DNA from: an uncultured Clostridia bacterium
GTDB taxonomy: Bacteria; Bacillota; Clostridia; TANB77; CAG-508
DNA length: 6,664 nucleotides
Direction: 5' to 3'
Assembly (NCBI GenBank): GCA_944389715.1
Contig: CALXNI010000117.1
Coordinates: forward strand, 1-6,664
Each line of letters starts with the position of its first letter. Within the stretch, counting starts at the first letter, position 1. Both the position numbers and the translations under genes were made by a program. Of the stretch, positions 5,652 to 6,664 are shown one piece after another. The notes under the pieces are model-generated. The model was not told where the DNA came from and did no database searches. It saw nothing but the letters and a program-made list of their open reading frames with translations.

Positions 5652-5681
5652 TTGACTTGTCAAAATGATTTATGCTAACAT
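5652..5681 (+). promoter_or_regulatory. promoter of the small XRE gene, with TTGAC/GTCAA palindrome
   Basis: TTGACT (5652-5657), an 18-bp spacer and TAACAT (5676-5681) lie 30 bp before the ATG. The -35 is part of TTGACTTGTCAA (5652-5663), an inverted repeat with 5-bp arms sharing the TTGTC half with the operator at 5596. Confidence 0.55.
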
Positions 5682-5711
5682 GTTGTTAATTAGACAAAAG
5701 GAGGCTTACCA

Positions 5712-5909
5712 ATGTATAATAATCAGATAAGAAAAATAAGAGACGAGAAAGGAATAACCTTATTAGAATTATCGGATTTATCAGGAATATCAGTTGGTTA
5801 TTTGTGCCACTTAGAGAAAGGTACTAGAAATAATCCATCTTTAGTAGTTATGGAAAAAATATCTAAGGCATTGAATAAAAGTATAGCTGAGGTGTTTTTT
5901 ATGCAATAG
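5712..5909 (+). CDS. small XRE-family HTH regulator (Cro-like)
   Basis: A 65-aa protein that is essentially a single Cro/CI-type helix-turn-helix domain (residues 6-60): IRKIRDEKGITLLELSDLSG, then ISVGYLCHLEKGTRNNPS as recognition helix and turn, and a final helix ALNKSIAEVF. It has no second domain, so it would act as a small DNA-binding dimer. The start is firm: AGGAGG (5699-5704) lies 7 nt before the ATG. It is transcribed away from the S24 repressor, giving a CI/Cro-like arrangement; it could repress the repressor promoter, be repressed by it, or both. No prophage structural genes are visible, so the pair may be a leftover of a mobile element or a chromosomal regulator pair. Targets are unknown. 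Confidence 0.88.
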   Translation: MYNNQIRKIRDEKGITLLELSDLSGISVGYLCHLEKGTRNNPSLVVMEKISKALNKSIAEVFFMQ

Positions 5910-5973
5910 TAATATAAATGAAGAAAAAGCGTAGAATTTATATAGGATAAATATGGATAGTAAATAAAAAATA

Positions 5974-6002
5974 TTGTAAAACAATAATAGATATGATAAT
6001 AT
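5974..6002 (+). promoter_or_regulatory. candidate promoter of the VanW-like gene
   Basis: TTGTAA (5974-5979), a 17-bp spacer and TAATAT (5997-6002), 39 bp before the ATG. The region 5910-6041 is otherwise AT-rich with no ORF. The -35 sits in a small hairpin, TATTGT-AAA-ACAATA (5972-5986). Confidence 0.5.
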
Positions 6003-6041
6003 AAAATAGAAAAATAAAGTTTCATGTCAAGGAGAAAAAGT

Positions 6042-6664
6042 ATGAAATTCTACAATAAAAATGAAAAAACAAATGAAGAAGTTGGATTAAAAGAAGAGAT
6101 TATTAAAGATGAAGAAATGGAAAATGCAGAAAAAGATATAGAAAATAAAGAAATAAAAGTTGATTCAAATATTGAAAAAAACAATACAAATGACAAGAAT
6201 AAAAAGATATTATATATTTCTATAATTAGCATTTCAATTTTACTAATATTAATAATTATTTGTACAGGGTTTGCGTTAATAAATATAAATAATACTAAAA
6301 TAATGTCTGGAGTTTCTATAAATGGAATTTCTGTGCAAAAGTTAACACAGGAAGAAGCTGAATCTAAAATGGCAGAAGAGGTGGACGAGAATTTAAATAA
6401 AGATATTATTTTTAAAATAGAAGATTTTGAATATTCAATCAAATTAAGTCAATTAGAAGTAGAATATAATATACAAGATGCTGTGCATAATGCTTATGAA
6501 ATAGGAAGAGAAGGTAATATATTTTCTAATAATTTTAGAATTTTAAAAACAATGATAAAAGGAGAAGATATAAATTTAGAATTTACATATAACGAAAAAC
6601 TATTAGAAAATATAGTAAATGATATGGCAGAAAAAGTAACGGATACGGTAATAAACTATGACTA
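6042..6664 (+). CDS. VanW/PG_binding_4-type membrane-anchored cell-wall protein (3' end cut by window)
   Basis: At least 207 aa, open to the window end. Residues 1-55 are a highly charged Glu/Lys/Asn-rich cytoplasmic part, 56-80 form one membrane helix (ILYISIISISILLILIIICT), and the rest would be outside. GVSINGISVQKLTQEEAE (90-107) is the recurring 'GV.I.G..v..LT.eEA' entry to the PG_binding_4 domain, followed by FEYSIKLSQLEVEYNIQDAVHNAYEIGREGNIF (129-161), also typical. Such proteins have one or two of these domains followed by a VanW domain or an L,D-transpeptidase (YkuD) domain; which of the two lies here is outside the window. The role would be peptidoglycan binding or remodelling at the cell surface. 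The start ATG 6042 has AAGGAG (6029-6034) 7 nt upstream. The link to the neighbouring regulators is unproven. Confidence 0.8.
   Translation, partial: MKFYNKNEKTNEEVGLKEEIIKDEEMENAEKDIENKEIKVDSNIEKNNTNDKNKKILYISIISISILLILIIICTGFALININNTKIMSGVSINGISVQKLTQEEAESKMAEEVDENLNKDIIFKIEDFEYSIKLSQLEVEYNIQDAVHNAYEIGREGNIFSNNFRILKTMIKGEDINLEFTYNEKLLENIVNDMAEKVTDTVINYD

Noticed and set aside
5974..5984. TTGT-AAA-ACAA before the VanW-like gene as a further regulator operator
   Set aside because: The spacing differs from the other candidate sites and such short AT-rich palindromes are expected by chance.
5798..6442. Two minus-strand open frames (5798-6025 and 6050-6442)
   Set aside because: They oppose the XRE and VanW-like genes; their Phe/Ile/Ser-rich products are typical of reversed AT-rich coding DNA.

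Overview
The window comes from a very AT-rich, low-GC Gram-positive genome, most likely a Clostridia-type member of the Bacillota. The grounds are strong AGGAGG-type ribosome binding sites, TTGACA/TATAAT-type promoters, A/T-biased codons, CCA-encoding tRNA genes, a DUF1858 redox-disulfide protein and a VanW-like wall protein. No species can be named from sequence alone.

Left part (1-2052, mostly minus strand): a GC-rich hairpin repeat (31-100), then a VirD4/TraG-type conjugative coupling ATPase read leftward. The ATPase is split by a one-base frameshift exactly inside its Walker A motif (N-terminal piece 1463-1867, C-terminal piece 139-1476). A small putative membrane protein (1879-2052) precedes it. 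This looks like the edge or relic of an integrative conjugative element that continues to the left.

Centre (2231-3645, plus strand): a DUF1858 gene, then a tRNA operon with its own promoter: tRNA-Lys(TTT), tRNA-Glu(TTC) and tRNA-Thr(TGT), closed by an intrinsic terminator. tRNA-Thr is interrupted immediately 3' of the anticodon by a 226-nt insertion with the hallmarks of a small group I self-splicing intron: U-G pair at the 5' splice site, terminal omega-G, and P1, P2, P3, P4, P6, P7 and P8 pairings. Removing it leaves a perfect 76-nt tRNA. Directly after the operon lies a free-standing HNH endonuclease gene broken by a frameshift. The intronic tRNA-Thr, with the decayed HNH gene beside it, is the most interesting system in the window.

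Right part (3646-6664): a monocistronic SDR reductase (FabG-like, with features of the EF-P-modifying reductase YmfI) converges on a stand-alone CBM25/53-like starch-binding protein, and the two share a bidirectional terminator. Next is a divergent regulator pair: a HTH/S24 repressor (minus) and a small 65-aa XRE regulator (plus), with promoters and palindromes in between. Last is the start of a membrane-anchored VanW/PG_binding_4 wall protein that runs off the window.

Stretches without a gene: 1-138 holds only the GC-rich repeat. 2053-2230 shows no convincing promoter or RNA for the DUF1858 gene. 5547-5711 is the regulator switch region.
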